From Alphaproteobacteria bacterium (GTDB taxonomy: Bacteria; Pseudomonadota; Alphaproteobacteria; RF32; CAG-239): a DNA stretch of 35,231 nucleotides. The notes beneath the pieces were generated by a model. That model was given only the letters and a program-made list of their open reading frames with translations, was not told the origin of the DNA and ran no database searches. Each line of letters starts with the position of its first letter. Positions within the stretch are counted from its first letter, which is position 1. This document shows positions 1 through 7,135 of the stretch, piece after piece. A program made the translations under genes and the position numbers. The stretch is taken from the NCBI GenBank assembly GCA_017961285.1, contig JAGCXO010000026.1, positions 1 to 35,231 of the forward strand, written 5' to 3'.

Positions 1-543
1 GCTTATTTCGGCAAAGAGTTTTATACCTTCTGCTTTTTGAGGTTCACTTATAAGTGCTTTTTTTGCGAGCGCATATGCTTGGGAAGATTTTTTTTGCTGA
101 TAATATATGTCAGCCAAATTGATGTTGGCGGTATAAAAATTTTTTTCTATCCCTATAGCTTTTTGATATAATTTTATGGCTTTTTCATATTGTTTTTTTT
201 CTTTATATATATTTCCCAAAAGGGTAATCGAATTATAATTTTTGGAATTTATATGCAAAAGTTTTTTTATATAAAATTTTGAGAGCATATATTTTTTTTG
301 CTCAAAATATATTATTGCCAAATATAATAGTGCGGCTTGAGATTGTTTGTTTTTTTTATATGCTTTTCTGTAGAAACTTTTAGCAATTTCTTTTTTGCCG
401 AGAGAATCGTAGCACTTTCCGGTAAAAATCAGAATGTTTTCTTCTGACTTATATTTTTTATCCAGTTTTGATATTTCACCTAAAGCCTGATTATACTTTT
501 CTTCTTTATATAATTTTGCAGCTTTGGTAAAAGCTGAAAGCAT
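1..543 (-). CDS. TPR-repeat protein, N-terminal part (runs off left edge)
   Basis: The minus-strand frame stays open from an ATG at 543 to the window edge, giving 181 codons with no stop. GGAG lies 8 bases upstream of the ATG, so the start is well supported. The translation is an alpha-helical solenoid of roughly 34-residue repeats with the TPR pattern, for example a unit containing LLGNIYKEKKQYEKAIKLY near residues 105-125 and a following unit with NLADIYYQQKKSSQAYALA. No signal peptide is seen; the N-terminus (MLSAFTKAAKLYKEEKY) enters directly into the first repeat, so a cytoplasmic scaffold is likely. It is lysine-rich and very AT-rich. TPR proteins mediate protein-protein contacts, and the partner cannot be told from sequence. 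A C-terminal catalytic domain may lie outside the window. Confidence 0.8.
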   Translation of the reverse strand, partial: MLSAFTKAAKLYKEEKYNQALGEISKLDKKYKSEENILIFTGKCYDSLGKKEIAKSFYRKAYKKNKQSQAALLYLAIIYFEQKKYMLSKFYIKKLLHINSKNYNSITLLGNIYKEKKQYEKAIKLYQKAIGIEKNFYTANINLADIYYQQKKSSQAYALAKKALISEPQKAEGIKLFAEIS

Positions 544-602
544 CTTTGTTCTCCATTAAAGATTGGTCGGGCCTATTATTTCATTTTTTAGTAAAAAAAC
601 TA

Positions 603-631
603 TTGACGTTTTGAAAATATTAGGTTATTTA
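603..631 (+). promoter_or_regulatory. Promoter of tRNA-Leu
   Basis: TTGACG at 603-608 and TATTTA at 626-631 are separated by 17 bases, a good sigma70-type match. Initiation would fall about 12 bases before the mature tRNA 5' end at 650. Confidence 0.6.
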
Positions 632-649
632 TCATTTCGCAATGTAGAT

Positions 650-735
650 GGGGGTATGGCGGAACTGGTAGACGCGCTAGACTCAAAATCTTGTGGCCAC
701 AAGCCGTGTCAGTTCGAGTCTGACTACCCCTACCA
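650..735 (+). tRNA. tRNA-Leu(CAA)
   Basis: The 86-base sequence folds as a class II tRNA. The acceptor stem 650-656 (GGGGGTA) pairs with TACCCCT, with a G-U pair at the end, followed by discriminator A and an encoded CCA at 733-735. The D arm contains AACTGGTAGAC, the anticodon loop is CTCAAAA with anticodon CAA, the variable arm is long, and the T arm is GTCAG-TTCGAGT-CTGAC. The anticodon stem has one internal T-T mismatch. It reads UUG codons. The long variable arm together with the CAA anticodon fixes the leucine identity. Confidence 0.95.
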
Positions 736-743
736 TTTTTCAG

Positions 744-775
744 AACCTTGATTTGCGTCAAGGTTTTTTGTTTTT
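744..775 (+). terminator. Rho-independent terminator after tRNA-Leu
   Basis: AACCTTGA (744-751) and TCAAGGTT (758-765) form an 8-bp stem with a 6-base loop, followed by a T-rich tract to 775. It separates the tRNA transcript from the acyltransferase gene starting at 792. Confidence 0.8.
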
Positions 776-791
776 GAAGAGGAAATAACTG

Positions 792-1367
792 ATGAAATTT
801 TTAGCTAAAGCACTAAGCCAGCTTATGCCAATAAAAAAATATCGCAAACCGTTTTTGCGTTATTTAGAAAATATTTTATGGTGTAGCGAATCGAGAAATA
901 TATATATTCGGAAGATACAAAAAACAGCAAAAACTGTTGGAGTAAATTTACATGTTTCCGCCCCTTCAAAAGTCAATAAAAATACAATTCTTGGTGATAA
1001 TATTTGCCTTTTGGGTTGTAAAATTGCCGGAAGAGGAAATGTAAAAATCGGAACAAATGTTATTATTGCCGGTGATTGTCTAATTGTAACAGAAAATCAT
1101 AATTATGAGGGTGAAACTCTTCCTTATGATCCGACACCTGTTTGTCGCGATGTTGAAATCGGTGATTTTGTGTGGATTGGCACGCGTGTTTTGATATTGC
1201 CCGGAACAAAAATCGGCGAAGGTGCTATTATTCAAGGTGGTGCCGTTGTTCACGGGGAAATTCCTCCTTGTGCCATTGCCGGCGGCAATCCCGCAAAGGT
1301 CTTCAAATACAGAGATATTGAGCATTTTCAAAAATTGAAAAGTGAAAAAAAGTTTTATATAAAATAA
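792..1367 (+). CDS. Left-handed beta-helix (hexapeptide) acyltransferase, maltose O-acetyltransferase/WbbJ-like
   Basis: This 191-residue protein is probably an acetyl- or acyltransferase acting on a sugar or other small hydroxyl/amino acceptor. Residues about 60-170 show imperfect hexapeptide repeats with [ILV]-G-x-x motifs (ILGDNI, KIGTNV, EIGDFVWIG, KIGEGA, IQGGAVV) that build a left-handed beta helix. The insertion ENHNYEGETLPYDP carries His103, at the place of the catalytic histidine of the CysE/NodL/Mat family. The C-terminal signature GGNPAKVFKYR is typical of the family. The first 50 residues are basic and helical, without a signal peptide. An AGAGGA-like ribosome site lies about 10 bases before the ATG. 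The acceptor is unknown; lipopolysaccharide or capsule sugar modification is the usual role of such proteins. It stands alone between the tRNA terminator and the transglutaminase gene. Confidence 0.85.
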   Translation: MKFLAKALSQLMPIKKYRKPFLRYLENILWCSESRNIYIRKIQKTAKTVGVNLHVSAPSKVNKNTILGDNICLLGCKIAGRGNVKIGTNVIIAGDCLIVTENHNYEGETLPYDPTPVCRDVEIGDFVWIGTRVLILPGTKIGEGAIIQGGAVVHGEIPPCAIAGGNPAKVFKYRDIEHFQKLKSEKKFYIK

Positions 1368-1426
1368 CCTCCTTTTTACTTAATTTTAAATTTATATATC
1401 TTATACTTGGTATAAAAGAGGTATAT

Positions 1427-2116
1427 ATGCGGGTTTCTACATTTTTATTTGCGTTGCTTTTATTTGTTTTTGGAGCGGGAGTTTGTAATGCTACACATTA
1501 TTCTTCATCAAGAATAAAGCGTTATGCCACAAGCACCCCTCGTAAAGTTGAAAATAATTTGAATAGTCTGACAAGGTATCTGGTAGCCCCCCTTGATGAT
1601 GATTATGACAAGGCAAAAATTATTGCGTATTGGATTGCCAGCCATATAAATTATGACGAATATCTTTATAATGGCAGTGAAGTTACAAAACTTATGGCAT
1701 CCCATAGTTTGCAGTCTCCCGAGCAATTATTAGAATCGAGAGTTGGTATCTGTAGCGAATTTGCAATGCTTTTTGATCAAATGTGTAAAATTGCCGGAAT
1801 TAGAGGGAATATTGTGAGGGGTTATGCCTATCCTGCTAAACAAAAGATAAGGGGTAAAGAAAAAAGAAATTATGCTCATGCTTGGAATTATTTTTTTTAT
1901 GACGGTGAAAAAATTTATGTTGATACAACCTTTATGGCCGGCGGAACAACCTCTCCGACATGGCGAGCGTCCGAAGTATCGCATAAAAGAGCTTTACATA
2001 AAGTTCAGCGCGATAATAAATATAAAAGTATGGTTAATGATTTTGATGACTATTATTTCAATTTTAGTTATAGAAATGAAATTAAGGAAATGAACTATAA
2101 ACACGTGGAAAAGTAA
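1427..2116 (+). CDS. Exported transglutaminase-like (papain-fold) protein
   Basis: The protein has 229 residues. Residues 1-22 form a signal peptide (hydrophobic core FLFALLLFVFGAGVC, probable cleavage near CNA-T), so it acts outside the cytoplasmic membrane. The transglutaminase core fold is shown by the triad in order: Cys109 in GICSEFA, His151 in YAHAWN and Asp166 in YVDTT. The preceding helix with AYWIASHINYDEY (about 67-79) is also characteristic of the family. Bacterial members of this superfamily include proteases and amidases as well as cross-linking enzymes, so substrate and reaction are not predictable. An AGAGG ribosome site stands before the ATG. The gene converges with the glycosyltransferase/PIG-L gene, the stops being only about 10 bases apart with no clear terminator. 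All three catalytic residues are present, so it is probably active. Confidence 0.8.
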   Translation: MRVSTFLFALLLFVFGAGVCNATHYSSSRIKRYATSTPRKVENNLNSLTRYLVAPLDDDYDKAKIIAYWIASHINYDEYLYNGSEVTKLMASHSLQSPEQLLESRVGICSEFAMLFDQMCKIAGIRGNIVRGYAYPAKQKIRGKEKRNYAHAWNYFFYDGEKIYVDTTFMAGGTTSPTWRASEVSHKRALHKVQRDNKYKSMVNDFDDYYFNFSYRNEIKEMNYKHVEK

Positions 2117-2126
2117 TAATTTTATC

Positions 2127-3764
2127 TTAGATATATGCTCTAAATTTATTAAATAATTTGATTTTTATTTTCTGTATAAGCCCTTGTTTTTGAGCGATAT
2201 AAGATGTTTGCGGTGTTTCTATAAGCTTATCAAATTCTTTTTTCATAGAATGGTAGCCGATTGCATATTGCTTATTGCCGGGGTTCCACTTTTTGTATGC
2301 ATTTACGGCTTGTTTGATTTTGCTAATTATGTTTTTGTCTGCGACCTTCTTTCTTGTTTGTTTTTTGCAATCGTCCAGACAATATGGCTCAATAAAGAAT
2401 TTAATCTTATGAAATTTTCCTTGTTTGAATAAATTATTTGCAGCCATCCCCAAAGCTTTGTGGTCGCTGTGTTGCTTGCTGCCTGTGTTATAATATATTG
2501 TGTTAATGATAACTTTGCTTTGTTTTTGATATTGTAAAATGTGATAGTTTATAAATTTCTCGGCTTCTGTAACTGATAATTTTCCGTCCTTTACACGATT
2601 GAACGGAATATGTATATTTGAGCGTTGAACGCCCATTGCAAGGCAACTGTTAATAAATTCTTGGTCACGAGCCTGTGTAAATTCTTCTTTTGTCAGGCAA
2701 TATTTATGTTCCTCCTTGTGTAGCGGACAATGTCGTTGATCATTCAATCGCTCTTTTATGGAAGACTCTGAGCCGTCTGTGCACAAAACAACATGCACGT
2801 CTTGTTTCTTGATTATTGATGAACATATATCTATTCCCATAGTTAAAAGCTCATCATCTTGGTGGGGGATAAAATATATGGATGTCATAGTATTATGGGG
2901 ATTTTTTTTATTATATTTTTTGCTAAATGCGAGGCATATATCCTTGATATTATAAAAATTATTACCAATATTTGTGTCAAATATTTTTGACATAAAGTAA
3001 CCCTCGCCAAATTTATTATCCACCCAATCCGTAATATCTTTTAGGTAATCATCATTTTTAGTTTTATTCATTGACCATAGGCTGAATTCTTGTGATTCTT
3101 TTATTGTTTTCAATCCGTGAAATTCTGCCGCTTGAACAACAGGAATATCTGATAAAACTTCTACAGCTTTCAACCATAGATCATCCGCATTTAAGGCTGT
3201 ATTTTTAATTATATCTTCTTGTAAATATTCCATATTTAAGAGATGTGGCGGAAACAATGCGCCTGCTCCATTTGTGGCAAGCAGCTGCATGGAGGGTTGT
3301 CCGATAAATGAATTTGTTTCTTTGGGCCATATTCCATATGGTAGTAGTTTATTGTTTTCATCTTTTATCATTAAATGTGTTCTAAGTGCTGATATTGCTC
3401 TTGGAAATTGTTGGTAGGAAATGAGAAGGCTTTCTACCATTGTGCTCTCATATATTAAGTCATCATCAACAGTAATTATTATGCTGTCGGGATATTTTTT
3501 CATTGCATAAAAATATTTTTTATGCGGTCTTAAATCATTGCACCATTCTATGCAAATTTTACCCTTTTTTACCAATCTTAAAAGATATGACGGCAGATCT
3601 TTCTCTTGTTTTGGAAATTGAGAATCGGCAAGCCATAAAATTATGCGGTCAGGCTGTATGGTTTGAGAAAAGATGCTTGCTAATGCCGGTTTCAAATTTG
3701 CAATTCTCTGAGGGAAAGAGGTCATTGAAATAATAATTTCTTGATTTGTTTGTTCTCTATTCAT
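2127..3764 (-). CDS. Two-domain protein: GT-A-like glycosyltransferase fused to PIG-L (LmbE-type) deacetylase
   Basis: The protein has 545 residues. Residues about 8-280 look like a nucleotide-sugar glycosyltransferase of the type that begins IIISMTSFPQRI; they carry DLRPHKKYFYAM and the metal-binding VDDD at 99-102, with a second acidic motif NADD near 192-195. Residues about 293-530 are a PIG-L/LmbE zinc deacetylase: PHQDDE at 300-305 (H301, D303, D304) and HSDH at 432-435 supply the metal ligands and catalytic residues. PIG-L enzymes remove acetyl from N-acetylglucosamine-type sugars, so the fusion could add and then deacetylate a sugar on an envelope polysaccharide or glycolipid; that role is inference. 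There is no signal peptide, so it is cytoplasmic. The ATG overlaps the stop of the yibQ-like gene by one base (TAATG), indicating coupled translation. No terminator is obvious downstream. Confidence 0.85.
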   Translation of the reverse strand: MNREQTNQEIIISMTSFPQRIANLKPALASIFSQTIQPDRIILWLADSQFPKQEKDLPSYLLRLVKKGKICIEWCNDLRPHKKYFYAMKKYPDSIIITVDDDLIYESTMVESLLISYQQFPRAISALRTHLMIKDENNKLLPYGIWPKETNSFIGQPSMQLLATNGAGALFPPHLLNMEYLQEDIIKNTALNADDLWLKAVEVLSDIPVVQAAEFHGLKTIKESQEFSLWSMNKTKNDDYLKDITDWVDNKFGEGYFMSKIFDTNIGNNFYNIKDICLAFSKKYNKKNPHNTMTSIYFIPHQDDELLTMGIDICSSIIKKQDVHVVLCTDGSESSIKERLNDQRHCPLHKEEHKYCLTKEEFTQARDQEFINSCLAMGVQRSNIHIPFNRVKDGKLSVTEAEKFINYHILQYQKQSKVIINTIYYNTGSKQHSDHKALGMAANNLFKQGKFHKIKFFIEPYCLDDCKKQTRKKVADKNIISKIKQAVNAYKKWNPGNKQYAIGYHSMKKEFDKLIETPQTSYIAQKQGLIQKIKIKLFNKFRAYI

Positions 3765-4771
3765 TATTCCCCCTCATTATAGTTATTTATTTTACTTATC
3801 GGTGTCAGTTTTAATCCTTTATCCTGCAGTGTCGGCAACCAATCTTTTAAGGCTTGATAAGTTTGTTCTTTCGGATGACCTATGGCAATTGCCAATACCG
3901 TCTCGTGCGCTATTTTTTCAGCTTTTTGCAGTTGTGACAATATATAATCGTAGTCATTTTTATTATCTAAAAATATGTCTCGTGTAAATGACTTTATACC
4001 AAAAAGTTGCGATTGTTTATACCCTGTTGTTTGCGCTGTGGTTTTGGAATCAACAAATATCAGTTTTTTTTCAGCCAAAACTTGCATAACAACACCCATA
4101 CGATGCTCATCTTCAGTAAATTTACTCCCCATATGATTATTAATACCGACAGCTTGCGGAACTTGTTGCAACATAGTATTCAATAACCTGACAATTTCTT
4201 CATCTGTCATATCGGTTGTTAGCATTTGTTCGGTATAGTTCTGCATAACATTCGGTTCCATCGGAACATGAACCATAATCTCCTGTCCACTGTTTTGCGA
4301 TTGTTCTATTTGCTCTTTTAAGTGCGGTGCATAAGTTAAAAAAGAGGCCGTAATCGGATATTGTAAACTGGAAATTTTTTGTGTTTTGTCGCGATTTACC
4401 CCCATGTCGTCGATTATTATGACAATTTCGGCATAATTATTCTGTTCAGAAAAGTCTTGCGTTTGAGGGGTATCGTTTGGCAATATCTCTTCCGTCGGCT
4501 CTTTTGGCTGTTGCGTTTTTTCAGGTTCAACTTGCAATTTTGAAGCGGGCGAGAAATATGGGGTTTGATGTTTTATGTATTTATTTAAGTCATTAAAATA
4601 TGTTAAATTTTTTTTATATATCAGATCACGCAATATAAAGTCTGTGTTGCCATTTGTCGGATAAAAATATATATCCTGTTCATGGGCAAAAGATTGCGGT
4701 AAAAAAAGAAAAAAGCTAAAAATAAGTTGTATAAATAAGCAAATATAGCGATATCTTTTTAATACAAACAT
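3764..4771 (-). CDS. yibQ: Divergent polysaccharide deacetylase, YibQ/DUF610 family, exported
   Basis: The 335-residue protein has a signal peptide or N-terminal anchor (CLFIQLIFSFFLFLPQSFA, residues 11-29), a low-complexity Pro/Gln/Glu linker (about 80-110), and a deacetylase-like NodB-fold domain from about 113. Motifs are IIIDDMG (D121, D122), HVPMEP (H168), NNHMGS (H213) and AIGHP (H299), the conserved set of the divergent polysaccharide deacetylase family. Family members are periplasmic; the enzymatic substrate is not well established, peptidoglycan or other envelope glycans being the usual suggestion. It lies 17 bases after lysS and its stop overlaps the next start by one base, so it is the middle gene of lysS - yibQ - GT/PIG-L. 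The Shine-Dalgarno before its ATG is weak, so translation may depend on coupling to lysS. Confidence 0.85.
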   Translation of the reverse strand: MFVLKRYRYICLFIQLIFSFFLFLPQSFAHEQDIYFYPTNGNTDFILRDLIYKKNLTYFNDLNKYIKHQTPYFSPASKLQVEPEKTQQPKEPTEEILPNDTPQTQDFSEQNNYAEIVIIIDDMGVNRDKTQKISSLQYPITASFLTYAPHLKEQIEQSQNSGQEIMVHVPMEPNVMQNYTEQMLTTDMTDEEIVRLLNTMLQQVPQAVGINNHMGSKFTEDEHRMGVVMQVLAEKKLIFVDSKTTAQTTGYKQSQLFGIKSFTRDIFLDNKNDYDYILSQLQKAEKIAHETVLAIAIGHPKEQTYQALKDWLPTLQDKGLKLTPISKINNYNEGE

Positions 4772-4788
4772 ATTTTTAGCTTTTGTTG

Positions 4789-6255
4789 TTACTTGTTACG
4801 CAATGTCGGAAAAGCAATTACGTCACGAATCGTCTCGGCACCGGTTAGAAGAATGGCTAAACGATCAATTCCCATACCCATACCACCGGTCGGAGGTAAA
4901 GCATTTTCAAGTGCTATGACATAGTCTTCATCCAACATCTGTGCTTCATCATCTCCAGCCTCACGCTCAGCACATTGAGCATCGAATCGGGCTTTTTGAT
5001 CCAACGGATTGGAGAGCTCGGAATATGCACAGCCAATTTCCATGCCGCCGACATAAACATCAAAGTGCTCAACCAAACGAGGATTGGAACGATGAACTTT
5101 GGCCAGTGGAGAAATGTCACGAGGCATATCCATAATCAGAATCGGCTGTATCAAATGCGGCTCAACTTTTTCATCAAACATCAGCTGAACCACTTTACCC
5201 CAATTGCTGCAATCGGAAGCGTCAACGCCGACAGATTTTGCCATTTCTTTGGCCTGCTCTGCATTTTCGGCCTGCATAAGGTCTTGTCCGGTATATTCTT
5301 TGACCAAATCAACAATGGATTTGCGCTCAAAAGGCTTTGATAAATCAATTTCTTGTCCGTTTACAACAATCTTTTCGTTGCCATTAACCTCACGACAGAC
5401 AAAACGCAACATATCTGGAATTAATTCTGCCATATCATTATAGTCTGCATAGGCTTGATATGCTTCCAAAGCCGTAAACTCCGGATTATGTTTTTTATCA
5501 ATACCTTCATTACGGAAATTGCGACCAATTTCAAATACACGGTCAAAACCACCGACAACCAGGCGCTTTAAGAACAGTTCCGGGGCAATACGCAAATATA
5601 GGTCCATATCCAAAGTGTTGTGATGAGTGATAAACGGCTTAGCATTGGCGCCTCCCATAATGGTTTGCAACATAGGAGTTTCAACCTCCAAAAAGTTATG
5701 TTGCTCAAAATAGTGACGAACTGCTGAAGTTATTTGACAACGTTTCTTAAAAATTTCACGGCTGTCATCATTCATAATAAAATCGACATAACGCTGACGA
5801 TAACGCGCCTCAACATCTGTAAGACCATGAAATTTTTCTGGCAACGGCTGTAATGATTTGCCGATAATATCAAATTTTTCGGCAGCAACAGAAAGCTCTC
5901 CTCTCGGGGTGCGACGCACAAAACCGCTGATACCAACCAAGTCGCCTACATCCAAATTTTTTAAGAGTTCAAGACCTTCTTCCGGCAGGTGGTTTTTGTG
6001 GCAAAAAACTTGTATTTTCCCTGATATATCTTTCAAATCAATAAACATTCCGCTATTGCGAACAGCCATAGCTCGTCCGGCGATAGTTACTCTATCTTCG
6101 GTATTTTCTCCGGCCGGCAGGTCAGCATATTTAGCTTGCAAATCTGCGGCAAATGCATTGGGCTTAAAGCAATATGGATAAGGATTATAACCCTTTTCCT
6201 GTAAAGATTGCAACTTTGCCAATCTTGATTCTCTATGAATATTTTCTGTAGCCAT
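4789..6255 (-). CDS. lysS: Lysyl-tRNA synthetase, class II
   Basis: The enzyme charges tRNA-Lys with lysine using ATP; at 488 residues it matches the usual class II bacterial enzyme. An N-terminal OB-fold anticodon-binding domain (about 55-150, with [15 protein letters not shown]) precedes the class II catalytic core. Core motifs are [12 protein letters not shown] (motif 1 region), [20 protein letters not shown] (motif 2) and the terminal [15 protein letters not shown] (motif 3, with the ATP-binding arginine). AGGAAGAAAATAA precedes the ATG. It heads the minus-strand unit with yibQ and the GT/PIG-L gene and has its own promoter at 6299-6327. Most alphaproteobacteria use the unrelated class I LysRS, so the class II type here is notable given other alphaproteobacterial traits in the window. 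Confidence 0.97.
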   Translation of the reverse strand: MATENIHRESRLAKLQSLQEKGYNPYPYCFKPNAFAADLQAKYADLPAGENTEDRVTIAGRAMAVRNSGMFIDLKDISGKIQVFCHKNHLPEEGLELLKNLDVGDLVGISGFVRRTPRGELSVAAEKFDIIGKSLQPLPEKFHGLTDVEARYRQRYVDFIMNDDSREIFKKRCQITSAVRHYFEQHNFLEVETPMLQTIMGGANAKPFITHHNTLDMDLYLRIAPELFLKRLVVGGFDRVFEIGRNFRNEGIDKKHNPEFTALEAYQAYADYNDMAELIPDMLRFVCREVNGNEKIVVNGQEIDLSKPFERKSIVDLVKEYTGQDLMQAENAEQAKEMAKSVGVDASDCSNWGKVVQLMFDEKVEPHLIQPILIMDMPRDISPLAKVHRSNPRLVEHFDVYVGGMEIGCAYSELSNPLDQKARFDAQCAEREAGDDEAQMLDEDYVIALENALPPTGGMGMGIDRLAILLTGAETIRDVIAFPTLRNK

Positions 6256-6298
6256 TTATTTTCTTCCTATTTTATATCAAATTAAATCATTCTGAGGT

Positions 6299-6327
6299 AA
6301 TATAAACAAATATTGAAAAACTTGCAA
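6299..6327 (-). promoter_or_regulatory. Promoter of lysS unit
   Basis: On the minus strand TTGCAA (6327-6322) and TATATT (6304-6299) are 17 bases apart, about 45 bases before the lysS ATG. It is divergent from the lexA promoter only 17 bases away. Confidence 0.55.
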
Positions 6328-6343
6328 CCTAAAATAAAAACTC

Positions 6344-6372
6344 TTGACGTTATAAAAGAACTAAAGTAGAAC
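6344..6372 (+). promoter_or_regulatory. lexA promoter with overlapping SOS box (GAAC-N7-GAAC)
   Basis: The -35 TTGACG is at 6344-6349 and the -10 TAGAAC at 6367-6372, spaced by 17 bases. GAAC at 6358-6361 and GAAC at 6369-6372 are separated by exactly 7 bases, which is the complement of the GTTC-N7-GTTC direct repeat known as the alphaproteobacterial LexA box. The second half-site is inside the -10 element, so bound LexA would block RNA polymerase. This indicates autoregulation of lexA and a DNA-damage response. Confidence 0.85.
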
Positions 6373-6400
6373 ATTTATATAATTTGGAGGAGATTAAAGT

Positions 6401-7054
6401 ATGCTGACACCTAAGCAATATAAGCTGTTGATGTTTATTGATAATTCTATTAAAGAAAACGGAGCATGCCCATCATATGATGAGATGAAGGAAGCGGTCG
6501 GAATTAAATCAAAATCTGGTATCCATGCTTTGATAGAAGAATTGATTGAGCGCGAGTTTGTGCGCAAAATTCCACATAAAGCGAGAGCATTGGAGGTTTT
6601 GAGAATTCCGCGTTTTAAGCCAAAGGATATTATTGAGGAAGAAAAGAAAATTAAGGTTGCATTACAGAATTCTTCAGCCCAAATTCCTCTATACGGCAAA
6701 ATCGCCGCCGGCACTCCAATTGAGGCTATTGCTTATGAAAATGAGACAATTCCGGTTCCATTTGAGATGGTCAGTAAAGGCGCTTTTTATGCTTTGCGCA
6801 TTGAAGGAGAATCGATGATTGAAGCCGGAATTATGGATGGTGATTTAGCGATTATTAAGAGGACTGAAACTGCTGAAAATGGGCAAATCGTTGTGGCTTT
6901 GGTTGATGACAACGAGGCAACATTAAAAATTTTTGAGAAAAAGCAAGATGAAATTTGTCTTGTTCCGTGTAACAAAGCTTATAAAACACAGCATTTTCAT
7001 CCGTCGCAAATAAAAATTCAGGGTGTTTTGAACGGAATAATTCGTAAATATTAA
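6401..7054 (+). CDS. lexA: LexA repressor (SOS response), S24 autopeptidase
   Basis: The protein has 217 residues. Residues 1-70 are the winged-helix DNA-binding domain, with PSYDEMKEAVGIKSKSGIHA as recognition region, close to the alphaproteobacterial LexA pattern (SFDEMK...RSKSGIH). Residues about 93-217 are the S24 latent protease: self-cleavage site Ala103-Gly104 in IAAGTP, catalytic Ser138 in GESM and Lys176 in EATLKIF. It represses DNA-repair genes until RecA filaments trigger cleavage. The start is supported by GGAGGAG 9-15 bases upstream. The promoter carries its own SOS box. Alternative members of the family are phage CI-like repressors, but the recognition helix, length and autoregulatory box favour true LexA. 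Confidence 0.95.
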   Translation: MLTPKQYKLLMFIDNSIKENGACPSYDEMKEAVGIKSKSGIHALIEELIEREFVRKIPHKARALEVLRIPRFKPKDIIEEEKKIKVALQNSSAQIPLYGKIAAGTPIEAIAYENETIPVPFEMVSKGAFYALRIEGESMIEAGIMDGDLAIIKRTETAENGQIVVALVDDNEATLKIFEKKQDEICLVPCNKAYKTQHFHPSQIKIQGVLNGIIRKY

Positions 7055-7058
7055 TTTT

Positions 7059-7088
7059 TTGACAAAATAACTTGATTTTTTGTATAAA
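7059..7088 (+). promoter_or_regulatory. Strong promoter before the 708-residue gene
   Basis: TTGACA (7059-7064, perfect consensus) and TATAAA (7083-7088) are 18 bases apart. It starts 5 bases after the lexA stop and gives a leader of about 40 bases, so the downstream gene is transcribed independently of lexA. Confidence 0.7.
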
Positions 7089-7135
7089 TATGTTATTATT
7101 GCATTTAGGATAAGTTAGTTAATAGGAGAGTTGAT

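Noticed and set aside
563-751. 62-codon plus-strand frame across 563-751
   Set aside because: It runs straight through the tRNA-Leu gene and its terminator and has no ribosome site.
792-1367. Acyltransferase as the missing second half of GlmU
   Set aside because: It belongs to the short CysE/NodL/Mat-like group with the ENHNYEG insertion, is 19 kb away and lacks GlmU C-terminal features.
6401-7054. LexA-like protein as a prophage repressor
   Set aside because: No phage genes are nearby, the DNA-binding helix is LexA-like and the promoter has the LexA autoregulatory box.
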